From contig JAGVVU010000009.1 of the NCBI GenBank assembly GCA_018304605.1, positions 1-40,669 of the forward strand: a stretch of 40,669 bases of DNA. Direction: 5' to 3'. This DNA comes from Candidatus Aenigmatarchaeota archaeon (GTDB lineage Archaea; Aenigmatarchaeota; Aenigmatarchaeia; GW2011-AR5). Under the pieces are notes generated by a model. That model searched no databases. It worked only from the letters and a program-made list of their open reading frames with translations, and had not been told where the DNA came from. A program made the position numbers and the translations under genes. Positions 9,216 to 17,988 of the stretch are shown here, piece after piece. Position 1 is the stretch's first letter; each line of letters starts with the position of its first letter.

Positions 9216-9839
9216 ATGTTGCCAAAAATTATTGCCGCGCTCGGGATTGCGGCTGTCATGGCAGGTCCTGCATCAGCGCAGGACAAGAAGATAGAGATGA
9301 CAGCTGAGGCTGTTGTGTCTGAAAACCGCCAGGAGTCATTCGTCAGGCCAAACATTTTCTACAGGATCGGCAACATGAAGGCTTACACGTTCTTTGAATT
9401 CTATCGCAGCGAGGAATATTTTGGCAAGACCATTATAGGAAAAGACATGTGGAAGGGCTTTGGGCCGACGGGTGAGTTGGTTGTCGGCTCCGATACCAGG
9501 AACAGGATTGGCGCTGGAGTGAAGTATTCGTTTGATGGCAAGAAGGCCGATTTTAGCTTAAAGTTCCTTCCGGCATGGTTTGACACGGGCGGGCATGAAG
9601 AGAGGGTGATGCTCGGATATTCGGGCAGCTTGGAACTCCCGCAGGATTTCGACGTTTCTGTTTTTGGAGAAATTGATGTGGATTCTCCACACGGGGCTGA
9701 ATGGGGTTACGGCGAGATATCGATAGGAAGGAATTTTGGCAAATTCAGACTCTCGTACAATCCGCTGCTGAAGAACAGGGATGATGGCATTTTGAAGCCG
9801 CGGATGGAGCACGCCGTCTGCGCAAGTTATAAGTTCTGA
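9216..9839 (+). CDS. Secreted hypothetical protein with beta-barrel-like features
   Basis: Signal peptide MLPKIIAALGIAAVMAGPASA|QD; alternating beta-strand-like segments; C-terminal ASYKF. Confidence 0.5.
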   Translation: MLPKIIAALGIAAVMAGPASAQDKKIEMTAEAVVSENRQESFVRPNIFYRIGNMKAYTFFEFYRSEEYFGKTIIGKDMWKGFGPTGELVVGSDTRNRIGAGVKYSFDGKKADFSLKFLPAWFDTGGHEERVMLGYSGSLELPQDFDVSVFGEIDVDSPHGAEWGYGEISIGRNFGKFRLSYNPLLKNRDDGILKPRMEHAVCASYKF

Positions 9840-10069
9840 ATATTCTGCATGAAAAACGGATATTCTCTTCTGTGCCTTATTGCAGACACCGTACCCGGAA
9901 ACGGCCTCCCGAGTTCTTCTGCGTGCCTGGCCTGGTAATCGACATCCAGTTCCTGTGCGCCCTGGAACTCCCTGTAGTCATCCATGACATCATGTGCTAC
10001 TTTGCCTGCAACATAGACAGCAGCGGCCCCGACCGCAACCCATTTTACAATGCTTGATGTTCTTGGCAT
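9827..10069 (-). CDS. Small membrane-associated hypothetical protein
   Basis: 80-aa ORF with N-terminal VKWVAVGAAAVYVAG. Confidence 0.5.
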   Translation of the reverse strand: MPRTSSIVKWVAVGAAAVYVAGKVAHDVMDDYREFQGAQELDVDYQARHAEELGRPFPGTVSAIRHRREYPFFMQNIQNL

Positions 10070-10114
10070 CTTTTCACCATGATTCTTTTCTATTGAAGAT
10101 TTTCAAAGAAAAGC

Positions 10115-12322
10115 TTAAATCTGCGGTATGTCCTTCGAAAGGCCTTTGCGCTCGCGAATCTTCTGTATCGTCGCTGTTTTCAGGTCTTCCGGGAGCCTCT
10201 CGAATCTCACGTCGACCAGCGAGTAGAAGCCCTTGCCCCCGGTTGCGGACTTCAGCTGTCCCTCAAACCCGAACATCTCAGCGACCGGCAGCTTTGACTG
10301 CACTATGGCCGCGCCCATCTCCGTCTTGACGTCGAGCACGGTGCCTCTCCTGTTCTGCACTTGGTTCATCGCGTTGCTCATGAGCTCTTCCGGAACGTCT
10401 ATTCTTATCACCTGGACGGGCTCGAGAAGCGTCGGCTTCGCCCTGAGAACTGCCTCTTTTATCGCGTCGCTCACAGCCGGCAGCACCTGCGCCGGTCCCC
10501 TGTGTATTGCATCTTCGTGCAGCTTCGCGTCTGTCAGCTTTATCTTTATGCCGGTGCACGGTTCGCCGCACAGCGGCCCATTGTCCATCACGCGCTCGAA
10601 CGCTTCCGTGACGAGCTCCATCGTCTCGCTCAGGTATTGTATGCCCTTTGTCACGTCGACAAGGCTGTTCCTGTTGAAAATGTCATATAGCTTTTTCGCC
10701 TCATCCCGGTCCATGCCCGCTTCCACGAGCTTTGGTATAAGCTCTTTCAGGTATTTCCTCACATTTTTCTCCTCTATCCTGCCGTCCGCGAGCGCCTCGT
10801 ACAATCCCGGTTCCATCGGCTCGACCTTCACGTAGAAGCGGTTGTGCTTGTTCGATGATTTCCCTTCCACCTCGGGACTTTCCAGCCTGACGGTTTCCCT
10901 GTATATGACTATGGGGGGCGACGTTGTCACATTCAGTCCCTTCTCCTTCAGGGGCCTTTCTATCTTGGCATCTATGTGAAGCTCGCCCAGTCCTGAAACG
11001 AGATATTCGCCCGTCTCCTCGTTTATCTTGATGGCGAGCGTCGGGTCTTCGCGGCTTATCTGCCTGAGAAACATTATCAGCTTCGGAAGGTCTTTCGGGT
11101 CCTTGCATTCTATCGACTTCGTGACGACAGGCTCGAACATGTGCTTTATCGCCTCGAACGGCTCTATCTCCCTTTCGGGATCGCAAAGCGTCTCGCCCGA
11201 GAATGTGTCGGTCAATCCCACTATCCCGACTATGTTGCCCGGGCTTATCTCGTCCATCTGCACGCGCTGCGGCCCTTTGTAGATGGAGACCTGCTGTATC
11301 CGTTTTGTCATGTGCTGGCTTACCAGGCGCACTTCCTGCCCCTTCCTGAGCGTGCCGGAGAATATTCTGCCCGTGGCAACAAGTCCTGCATGAGGATCAG
11401 GCACCACTTTTGTGATTATGATGGCAAGCGGCCCGTTCGGGTCCATAGCCAGCATGCTCTTTCCTATCTCGCTCTCAAGGGAGCCGTGCCAGACTTTTTC
11501 TATCCTGTATTTCTGCGCATCCGCCGGATTAGGCAGGTGCTTCACGACAGCATTGAGCAGGCCCCTGTGCAGCGGCGCCCGCCTCGAGAGCTCTTCATCA
11601 TTTCCGCTTGTCGTGTAGTCTATGATATCCTTGAATGTTATCCCTTCCTTTTTCATGTACGGGACGCTTATCGCCCATTTACGGTAGCCCGAGCCGAAAG
11701 CCACGGACCCATCGTCGACCTTTACCATGCATCCCTCTGCAAACTCTTTCTCGGCGTATTTCTGTATCAGCCTGTTTACCTGCGTGATGATGCCGACGAA
11801 TCTCTCCTGCATCTGTTCCGGAGTAAGCTTGAGCTCGCGTATCAATCTGTCCACCTTGTTGATGAAGAGGATTGGCTTGACGCGTTCGTGAAGGGCCTGC
11901 CTTACGACCGTCTCGGTCTGGGGCATCACGCCTTCGACCGCATCGGTAAGTATTACAGCACCGTCCACCGCCCTCATTGCCCGTGTGACGTCGCCTCCGA
12001 AGTCGACGTGGCCCGGCGTGTCGATGAGGTTGATGAGATAAGTTTCAGGATGGCTGACGCCTTTGGCGTCTGTCGTTTCGATATCATGGACCATGGACAC
12101 GTTTGCGGCGAATATTGTGATGCCTCTTTCCTGCTCCTGCTTGTCGAAGTCGGTGAACAGCTGCGTGCCTGCCAGCTGTTCGGACATCATGCCTGCCCCG
12201 GCTACCAGCGAATCAGTGAGAGTCGTCTTCCCATGGTCGATATGAGCGGCTATTGCGATATTCCTAATATGCTTCGGGTCCTTCATCAAATCCACAATTT
12301 CTTCAGATCGGTCTTTTGCCAT
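10115..12322 (-). CDS. fusA: Elongation factor aEF-2
   Basis: RNIAIAAHIDHGKTTLTDSLVAGAGMMS...DTPGHVDFGGDVTRAMRAVDGAVIL; full length 735 aa. Confidence 0.98.
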   Translation of the reverse strand: MAKDRSEEIVDLMKDPKHIRNIAIAAHIDHGKTTLTDSLVAGAGMMSEQLAGTQLFTDFDKQEQERGITIFAANVSMVHDIETTDAKGVSHPETYLINLIDTPGHVDFGGDVTRAMRAVDGAVILTDAVEGVMPQTETVVRQALHERVKPILFINKVDRLIRELKLTPEQMQERFVGIITQVNRLIQKYAEKEFAEGCMVKVDDGSVAFGSGYRKWAISVPYMKKEGITFKDIIDYTTSGNDEELSRRAPLHRGLLNAVVKHLPNPADAQKYRIEKVWHGSLESEIGKSMLAMDPNGPLAIIITKVVPDPHAGLVATGRIFSGTLRKGQEVRLVSQHMTKRIQQVSIYKGPQRVQMDEISPGNIVGIVGLTDTFSGETLCDPEREIEPFEAIKHMFEPVVTKSIECKDPKDLPKLIMFLRQISREDPTLAIKINEETGEYLVSGLGELHIDAKIERPLKEKGLNVTTSPPIVIYRETVRLESPEVEGKSSNKHNRFYVKVEPMEPGLYEALADGRIEEKNVRKYLKELIPKLVEAGMDRDEAKKLYDIFNRNSLVDVTKGIQYLSETMELVTEAFERVMDNGPLCGEPCTGIKIKLTDAKLHEDAIHRGPAQVLPAVSDAIKEAVLRAKPTLLEPVQVIRIDVPEELMSNAMNQVQNRRGTVLDVKTEMGAAIVQSKLPVAEMFGFEGQLKSATGGKGFYSLVDVRFERLPEDLKTATIQKIRERKGLSKDIPQI

Positions 12323-12521
12323 TTTTATCCCCCTTGATAATATTTTTTGGATTAGTTAATATAAAATGCAATTGCATAGAAAGCGGCAGCTATCCTGCGG
12401 CTTATTCATGAAATAAAAGAACAGCACCTTTCATATTTCTCATTGGTATATTGAAAGCAAAGGTTAAAATACGTTTTGTTTTCGGCTTATCTTTCTTAAG
12501 TTCATTTTACGTAGTATTCTT

Positions 12522-13217
12522 ATGGACGTAATCACCCAGCCGGAATTCATGGAATTGTACAAAAAAGGCGAACGAATATTTGAAAATAAATTCATGCAAT
12601 TTTTTGACGTTTCCAATATCGCGCTGGAAGGCATTGCATTCAAGAACTGCAATCTGTTTTTCTGCACGTTCAGGAACATTGTTTTAAAGAACGCCTCTTT
12701 CGAGAACTGCACGATATACAATGGCAGCTTCTATACAGGCAGCGCCGAAAATCTGATATTCGATAAATGCAGCATGGAGCTGACGCTTTTTGACAGTTTC
12801 CAGTTTTCGCGGACATCAATGAAAAAGTGCAGTATGCAATGGTGCGGGTTTCTTAATTCCAATGTCGCAAGCGTGGACATGTCCACATCCTCCCAGTTCA
12901 AGACAATTACTGATTTGTCCCAAGTGACTCCGGCTGACATAGATTACATAATATCGGTTGTCATGCAGAAAGTTGAGAGGCTGGATATGGATATGCGCCT
13001 GAAAGTCAAGGAAATAATAAGGGCGGATATTGAAAGGTACAAATTGGAGAATCCTGAGGAAAAGCAGGGCAAATATGGAACAGCTTCTTCAGATTCTGAC
13101 GCTCCGCTTACATACGGAGAAGTAAGGGGAGTTGTGGAATCATTTTTCTATGGCACGCAAAGTCCGTACAAAACAAAAAAGCATGCATACGAAACATCGG
13201 GCGCATATAAGAAATAA
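12522..13217 (+). CDS. Degenerate pentapeptide-repeat-like protein
   Basis: Runs such as IAFKNCNLFFCTFRNIVLKNASFENCTIYNGSF. Confidence 0.55.
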   Translation: MDVITQPEFMELYKKGERIFENKFMQFFDVSNIALEGIAFKNCNLFFCTFRNIVLKNASFENCTIYNGSFYTGSAENLIFDKCSMELTLFDSFQFSRTSMKKCSMQWCGFLNSNVASVDMSTSSQFKTITDLSQVTPADIDYIISVVMQKVERLDMDMRLKVKEIIRADIERYKLENPEEKQGKYGTASSDSDAPLTYGEVRGVVESFFYGTQSPYKTKKHAYETSGAYKK

Positions 13218-13250
13218 AAGCGTCCTCCTAAAGATATATCTAGAGAAACC

Positions 13251-13724
13251 ATGGGCAGAAAGAAGATAAGGCTTCCGCTGATTTTTGTAGTAATAATTCT
13301 GATTGCTTACGGCGTGAATTCTTATGTATCTGACATGTCGCTGTCCCAGAAAGAAGAGAGCTACGTGACAAAAGTGATAGACGGCGACACGGTCGTGATC
13401 GGGGGCGGCCAGCGTGTCCGCCTGCTGTCCATAGACACGCGGGAGCGCGGGGAGAACTGCTACAACGAAGCCAAGCAGAGGTTGGAGGAGCTTGTCCTGC
13501 TGAAGAATATTACGCTGGAGCGGGACAAAGAAGACAAGGACCGGTATGACAGGTTGCTCCGCTACATCTATGTCGGCGACGAGATGATAAATATCCAGAT
13601 GATAGAAGAAGGGCTTGCCGTGGCATACATCTACGAGCCGAACGTGAAATACCGCTCTGCGTTTCTTGAAGCCGAGACCGCAGCAAGAGACGAAGGCGGA
13701 TGCGTGTGGACGAATTTGCCTTAA
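13251..13724 (+). CDS. Thermonuclease/SNase-like nuclease with N-terminal membrane anchor
   Basis: VTKVIDGDTVVIGGGQRVRLLSIDTRERG...DKEDKDRYDRLLRYIYVGDEMIN...LAVAY. Confidence 0.92.
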   Translation: MGRKKIRLPLIFVVIILIAYGVNSYVSDMSLSQKEESYVTKVIDGDTVVIGGGQRVRLLSIDTRERGENCYNEAKQRLEELVLLKNITLERDKEDKDRYDRLLRYIYVGDEMINIQMIEEGLAVAYIYEPNVKYRSAFLEAETAARDEGGCVWTNLP

Positions 13725-13757
13725 TATACTTTATTCTACAACTAATCGCGTGATAAA

Positions 13758-14732
13758 ATGCCTGAAGGAAAATTCGGAAAATATTCTTACGAGCTGATAA
13801 AGCCGGAGCAGAAGGACAGGATCCTCAGGGACCTCACGAAAAAGTACCTGCACGACAGGAAGGCGAGCATCCACGGCATGTGCATCGAGCTGCTTACAGA
13901 CAGCAACGAGTTCAAGGAGATGTGGGAGGACAATTTCTTCCATATCAACGACGAGGTAAGGCCCCACGGCAGGATAGTGGCTGTCAGGGACGAGAACCCC
14001 GAGGTCCGCGTGCTGTACGAGCCGGCTTCCAAGACATGCTTCATAATAAACGCGGATTACTACGGCTGGGTCAAGAGCTTCGCTCTTGGGGTGGCAGCCG
14101 ACTTCCTCGAGGAATATGTTTCGATACACAGCCGCTTCTCCGTGCACGGGTCCTGCATCGATTTCTCCGGGCGGGGAATAGCGCTGATCGCGATGTCCGG
14201 GGCGGGCAAGACGACGCATTCCTTCGGGCTTCTCCTGCTGGACAAGGCAAAGCTCATCACGGACGACTGGTTCTTCGTCAAGCTCACCAAGGATGATGTG
14301 ATTGCATACGCTTCGGAACGCCAGAGCTATATAACTGACGACATAGGCAAGATCTGGAAGATCTTTGAGCCGCTGGTCAAGGATACCAAGCTGGACAAGA
14401 AGGGCAGAGGAATAGCAAATATAGAAAATGCCCTGGGCACTTTCAAGAAAAGAAGCCTGACGGTTGTCCAAAAGGTGCTCTTGATGAAGTCTGATCCGAA
14501 CGACAAGACAATACTGAAAAAGGTCTCTGTAGACGAGGCGATAGAGTATCTCGTCGCGAACAACTTCTGCAACCCGTACCAGATGGTGAAGGATGAACGC
14601 AAGCTGGCGCTACGCATAGAATTCTTCCGCGAGATGTTCAGGAACACGGAAGTCTACATGTTCAACAACAACAAGGAGCTGCCGATAGAGGAGACGCACG
14701 GCGCCCTGCGGGAGCTTGCAAAGGAATTGTAG
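13758..14732 (+). CDS. HPr-kinase/PEPCK-like P-loop protein
   Basis: GSCIDFSGRGIALIAMSGAGKTTHSFGLLLLDKAKLITDDWFFVKL. Confidence 0.6.
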   Translation: MPEGKFGKYSYELIKPEQKDRILRDLTKKYLHDRKASIHGMCIELLTDSNEFKEMWEDNFFHINDEVRPHGRIVAVRDENPEVRVLYEPASKTCFIINADYYGWVKSFALGVAADFLEEYVSIHSRFSVHGSCIDFSGRGIALIAMSGAGKTTHSFGLLLLDKAKLITDDWFFVKLTKDDVIAYASERQSYITDDIGKIWKIFEPLVKDTKLDKKGRGIANIENALGTFKKRSLTVVQKVLLMKSDPNDKTILKKVSVDEAIEYLVANNFCNPYQMVKDERKLALRIEFFREMFRNTEVYMFNNNKELPIEETHGALRELAKEL

Positions 14733-14759
14733 ATTTAAGCGTACGATATAATTTTTCTT

Positions 14760-15470
14760 ATGTTTCTCGACAGGCCGATTCTTGCCATTTTCGCGCATCC
14801 CGACGACGAATCTTTTATCGTTGGGGGCGCGCTGACATTTGCCGCGAGGAAAACACAGGTTAAGATTATTGTTGCAACACGCGGCGAGAAGGGAAAGCGC
14901 TACATTGATTATGAAATAGGGGACGAAAATCTTGCCGCGATGCGCAGAAGGGAGCTTGAGGATGCAGCAAAAGCTCTGGGCATCAAGGATTTCATTGTTT
15001 GGGATTACAAAGACGGGCAACTTGACCAGGCTGATGAGAAAGAAATCGTTGCCAGACTAGTTAATGAAATACGCGCTTTCAGCCCGGAGAGCGTTCTTAC
15101 ATTCGGCCCAGACGGTATGACAGCTCATCGCGACCATATCGCTATAGGGAAATTCGCAACGAAAGCTGTTGCGCAGCTCGGAAATGTGGAATTGTTTTGG
15201 GTTGCGAGGCCGAGGCATGTGATTGAAAGCAATAAGTGGCATCGAAATGGGGCCCAATATACAAAAGCTTCAGAAGTGCCTTACAATGACGATGAGTTGA
15301 TTCGCATAGATGTAAGCGATGTTATCGATTCCAAAGTGAAGGCTATTTCCTCCCACGCAAGCCAGGGACCCGGAAGATATCTGGCTTCTGGAATGAAAGA
15401 ACTTATCAGCTCCGAATACTTCTACAAAGTCAAAGAAGAAATTCTCAAGAGTTACAGATATAGTGAATGA
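14760..15470 (+). CDS. LmbE/PIG-L-like deacetylase
   Basis: ILAIFAHPDDESFIVGGALTFAA...FGPDGMTAHRDHIAIG. Confidence 0.92.
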   Translation: MFLDRPILAIFAHPDDESFIVGGALTFAARKTQVKIIVATRGEKGKRYIDYEIGDENLAAMRRRELEDAAKALGIKDFIVWDYKDGQLDQADEKEIVARLVNEIRAFSPESVLTFGPDGMTAHRDHIAIGKFATKAVAQLGNVELFWVARPRHVIESNKWHRNGAQYTKASEVPYNDDELIRIDVSDVIDSKVKAISSHASQGPGRYLASGMKELISSEYFYKVKEEILKSYRYSE

Positions 15471-15553
15471 CATAATATTTCATACAAAACTGATGCCATT
15501 CACATATAGCACTGACAAACTATTATGTACAACAACTTTTGTCAGATGCTATA
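15459..15553. repeat. TATAG palindrome array 2 (two modules)
   Basis: TATAGTGAATG...CATTCACATATA and TATAGCACTGACAAA...TTTGTCAGATGCTATA. Confidence 0.85.
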
Positions 15554-15554
15554 G

Positions 15555-16313
15555 TTACCTTGCGCCGCTTGCCTCGCGCTCTATGCGCTCTTTCTCTTTT
15601 ATCGCAAAACTATCGGCTGAATTCTTGTATGCCGCCATAAGCTCTTCTGCCAAGGCATCTGCCAGCGGCTTCTTCTTGTTGAAGGAGCGGCGATACGCTG
15701 ATTGCGCGAAGAAGCGGAGCGTCTTGTCGACGCGCCTTTGCGGCGCCGTTATCACTGATTCGCGGGCCATTATGCTGCCCAACTGATACGAGATGACTTC
15801 CTCGCGAAGGGCCGCGTTTTCTATCGCCTTCACCAAAACCTCGATAGGATTCTTGTTTTCCTTCTTCTCTATGATTTCCAGCGCCTTCTCGACTACGCCG
15901 ATGACATTGCTATAATTTCCGCCAAACTTGCCGGAAGTCAGCTTATGCTTCTTTCCGGTGTGCCCGGAAACGGACATTTTCAGCGCAAGCCGCTCAGTGA
16001 TGTGCATCCTTGACTTGTGGAACCTTCCGCGCTGCGTGCCGGCTGAGCGCGGCAGCATCTTCGGGTCAAGATTTATGTAGCCCCTGAGGCTCGGGTCGTT
16101 AACCGGGACGTTTGTGTCCCATCTGTTGAAAAGCTTTACAGTGAAAACGTGCTTTTCCCTTTTTCTGACGGGCTTTTGAGCCCTTTTCCTCGGTGCGCCG
16201 TATCTTGGCGGCATGCTCTTGCCGTATCTTGGAGGGCCCCTTCCTGCGTCTCTTTCCTCTTCTTCCATCCTTGTTCCTCGTCTTTCCATAATAATTACTC
16301 TTTGATTTTTCAA
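15555..16313 (-). CDS. rps7: 30S ribosomal protein S7 (uS7)
   Basis: VKLFNRWDTNVPVNDPSLRGYINL...ITERL...GHTGKKHK...NPIEVLVKAIENAALREEV...RRVDKTLR; true start probably at an internal Met. Confidence 0.92.
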   Translation of the reverse strand: MKNQRVIIMERRGTRMEEEERDAGRGPPRYGKSMPPRYGAPRKRAQKPVRKREKHVFTVKLFNRWDTNVPVNDPSLRGYINLDPKMLPRSAGTQRGRFHKSRMHITERLALKMSVSGHTGKKHKLTSGKFGGNYSNVIGVVEKALEIIEKKENKNPIEVLVKAIENAALREEVISYQLGSIMARESVITAPQRRVDKTLRFFAQSAYRRSFNKKKPLADALAEELMAAYKNSADSFAIKEKERIEREASGAR

Positions 16314-16385
16314 ACAAATATTTTCTTTTGGCTTAATGATTTTTCTTTAATATTCTTTTCCAAGATTTTCTTTCTAAGAAAAGCC

Positions 16386-16811
16386 TTACTTGAGCGACTT
16401 CTGCTTCTTTCCTGTCCTTATCGCTTCTAGCGAAACATCATTGACCTTGATCACCGCGTATTTCACGCCGCCCATGCTGCCGACGGAGCCGCCCTGGCTG
16501 CCGCCTATGCCCTCGATTACGACCTGGTCGTGCTCCGAGACGTGGTTGATCGCGCCTGTTCTCGGCACGTGCGCGGTCACCTGCTTTCCGTTCTTGATGA
16601 GCCTTACGCGCACGCACTTTATCAGGCCGGAGTGGGGCTGCTTTTGCTCCACGACTCGCTTCTCCAGCACGATGCCTTTTGCCTGTGGAGCGCCCTCCAT
16701 AGGGTCTTTTTTCTTCTTTATCTGCAGAACGCGATTCCTATATTTAATCTGCTTCCACTTGTATCTCTTCCTGTCCTTTTTCAGTTTCCTTGCTGCGAAT
16801 TCTCCTGCCAT
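16386..16811 (-). CDS. rps12: 30S ribosomal protein S12 (uS12)
   Basis: [28 protein letters not shown]...[49 protein letters not shown]. Confidence 0.96.
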   Translation of the reverse strand: MAGEFAARKLKKDRKRYKWKQIKYRNRVLQIKKKKDPMEGAPQAKGIVLEKRVVEQKQPHSGLIKCVRVRLIKNGKQVTAHVPRTGAINHVSEHDQVVIEGIGGSQGGSVGSMGGVKYAVIKVNDVSLEAIRTGKKQKSLK

Positions 16812-16852
16812 TATCAATCCCTTTCTTTCAGACCCTGCCTTCAATATTATCT

Positions 16853-17016
16853 TAGATTCATTGAAAACTGCCATCTTCAGATGGCAGATGAAACACAATG
16901 AATCTGGGATCCCATCTTCCAACACAAGAATGAGCAAAGCTCATTCCGTGCAGGATGGCTCTTCGAGCCATCCTTGCAAACCCACGACTTTAGTCGTGGG
17001 ATATAAGGAAGATGTG
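16853..17016. repeat. Nested multi-hairpin element, copy A
   Basis: AGATTCATT(16854-16862)/AATGAATCT(16897-16905) enclosing one hairpin, then CATCTTCC(16913-16920)/GGAAGATG(17007-17014) enclosing three hairpins. Confidence 0.85.
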
Positions 17017-17140
17017 ATTTTACTTTCCTAATTTGAAAGATAAACTATAAAAGCGAATTTTTATCTTTGCGAATGCCAGTGAGCAAATTATAATAATTCT
17101 TTTTTGATTGAGATTTTTTCTTTTGAAGAAAAAAGCTCAC

Positions 17141-17545
17141 TTATTTCACCTTGAGTTCTTCCATGTCGAACAGCCGCTGCAGGAACTTGTTTATTATTTT
17201 TATGTTCTTTCCGCCCTTGCCTATCACCTTTGCCTTGTCGTTCGGCTTTATCTTGACGAATACAGTCTTCTCCTTCACGGAGAATTCCTGCACGCCCGGT
17301 ATTATGTTCTTTATGAACTCCTCAAGGCCCTCCGAATACTCGAAGACCTTTATGCTCTTCTTGAAGACACGCTCGGCGTTCTTTATCTTCGAGCCGTTCT
17401 TTCCGACGGTGGAGCCGTACTGTCCCTGCGCTATGACGAAGTATATCTCGTCACCCTCGCTTATCGCGTCAACGACAGAAGAACCAGTCAGATTCTGGAA
17501 TAGGCTTATTGACTGAATTGTATTCTGGTCAAGCGTTACTTTCAT
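17141..17545 (-). CDS. nusA: NusA-like KH-domain transcription factor
   Basis: IYFVIAQGQYGSTVGKNGSKIKNAERVFKKSIKVFEYS...NDKAKVIGKGGKNIKIINKFL. Confidence 0.93.
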   Translation of the reverse strand: MKVTLDQNTIQSISLFQNLTGSSVVDAISEGDEIYFVIAQGQYGSTVGKNGSKIKNAERVFKKSIKVFEYSEGLEEFIKNIIPGVQEFSVKEKTVFVKIKPNDKAKVIGKGGKNIKIINKFLQRLFDMEELKVK

Positions 17546-17556
17546 TGATTTTCCTC

Positions 17557-17802
17557 TTATTTTAGTTCTGCATAGATGTCCGAAAAGCCCACCATTGCCA
17601 CAGGAAAGGGCTTTCCAAGCTTGGTTCCAAGCTGCGTCTGGTCGCCCTCGAACACGTCTATCTTGACGTTCCCGAGCTTTGCTGTCGCGCTCTTTGGGCA
17701 GTTCTTCGCCACTATGACCTTCTTGATGGCGCCGCTCTTCACGCCCCTGCTTATTTCCTTCGCGCCTATTATCATTTTTGTGTCTTTCGATTTTGCAGCC
17801 AT
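17557..17802 (-). CDS. rpl30e: 50S ribosomal protein L30e (L7Ae/L30e fold)
   Basis: Position between rpoA2 and nusA; KEISRGVKSGAIKKVIVAKNCPKSATAKL...GTKLGKPFPVAMVGF. Confidence 0.9.
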   Translation of the reverse strand: MAAKSKDTKMIIGAKEISRGVKSGAIKKVIVAKNCPKSATAKLGNVKIDVFEGDQTQLGTKLGKPFPVAMVGFSDIYAELK

Positions 17803-17870
17803 ACAAATCCTTTTTCTTACGAAGAAAAAGTCTTTGTGAACCCAAAAAGAAATGATGTTCCTAAAGACCC
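17803..17870 (-). promoter_or_regulatory. Leader element shared with adk
   Basis: acaaatcctttttctt..aagtctttgtgaacccaaaaagaa..tgttcctaaagac also at 4247-4311. Confidence 0.6.
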
Positions 17871-17988
17871 GCCTTCGTGTATATTCTGTTTTATTTCATA
17901 TTTTATAATAATTTTCTTTTGGACCCAGAGACCCTCTTTAATAATTCTTTTCCGAGGTTTTCTTTCTAAGAAAAGCTCAAGAAAAGGC

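Noticed and set aside
11141-12337. 398-aa plus-strand ORF
   Set aside because: Fully antisense to aEF-2; composition (R/Y/H-rich) typical of a shadow frame.
13731-14471. 246-aa minus-strand ORF
   Set aside because: Shadow of the HPr-kinase-like gene.
15459-15553. Ordinary intrinsic terminators
   Set aside because: Archaeal termination mainly uses oligo-U; these modules lack U-tracts and occur in tandem with related loops, so a plain terminator label is not adequate, though a termination role is not excluded.
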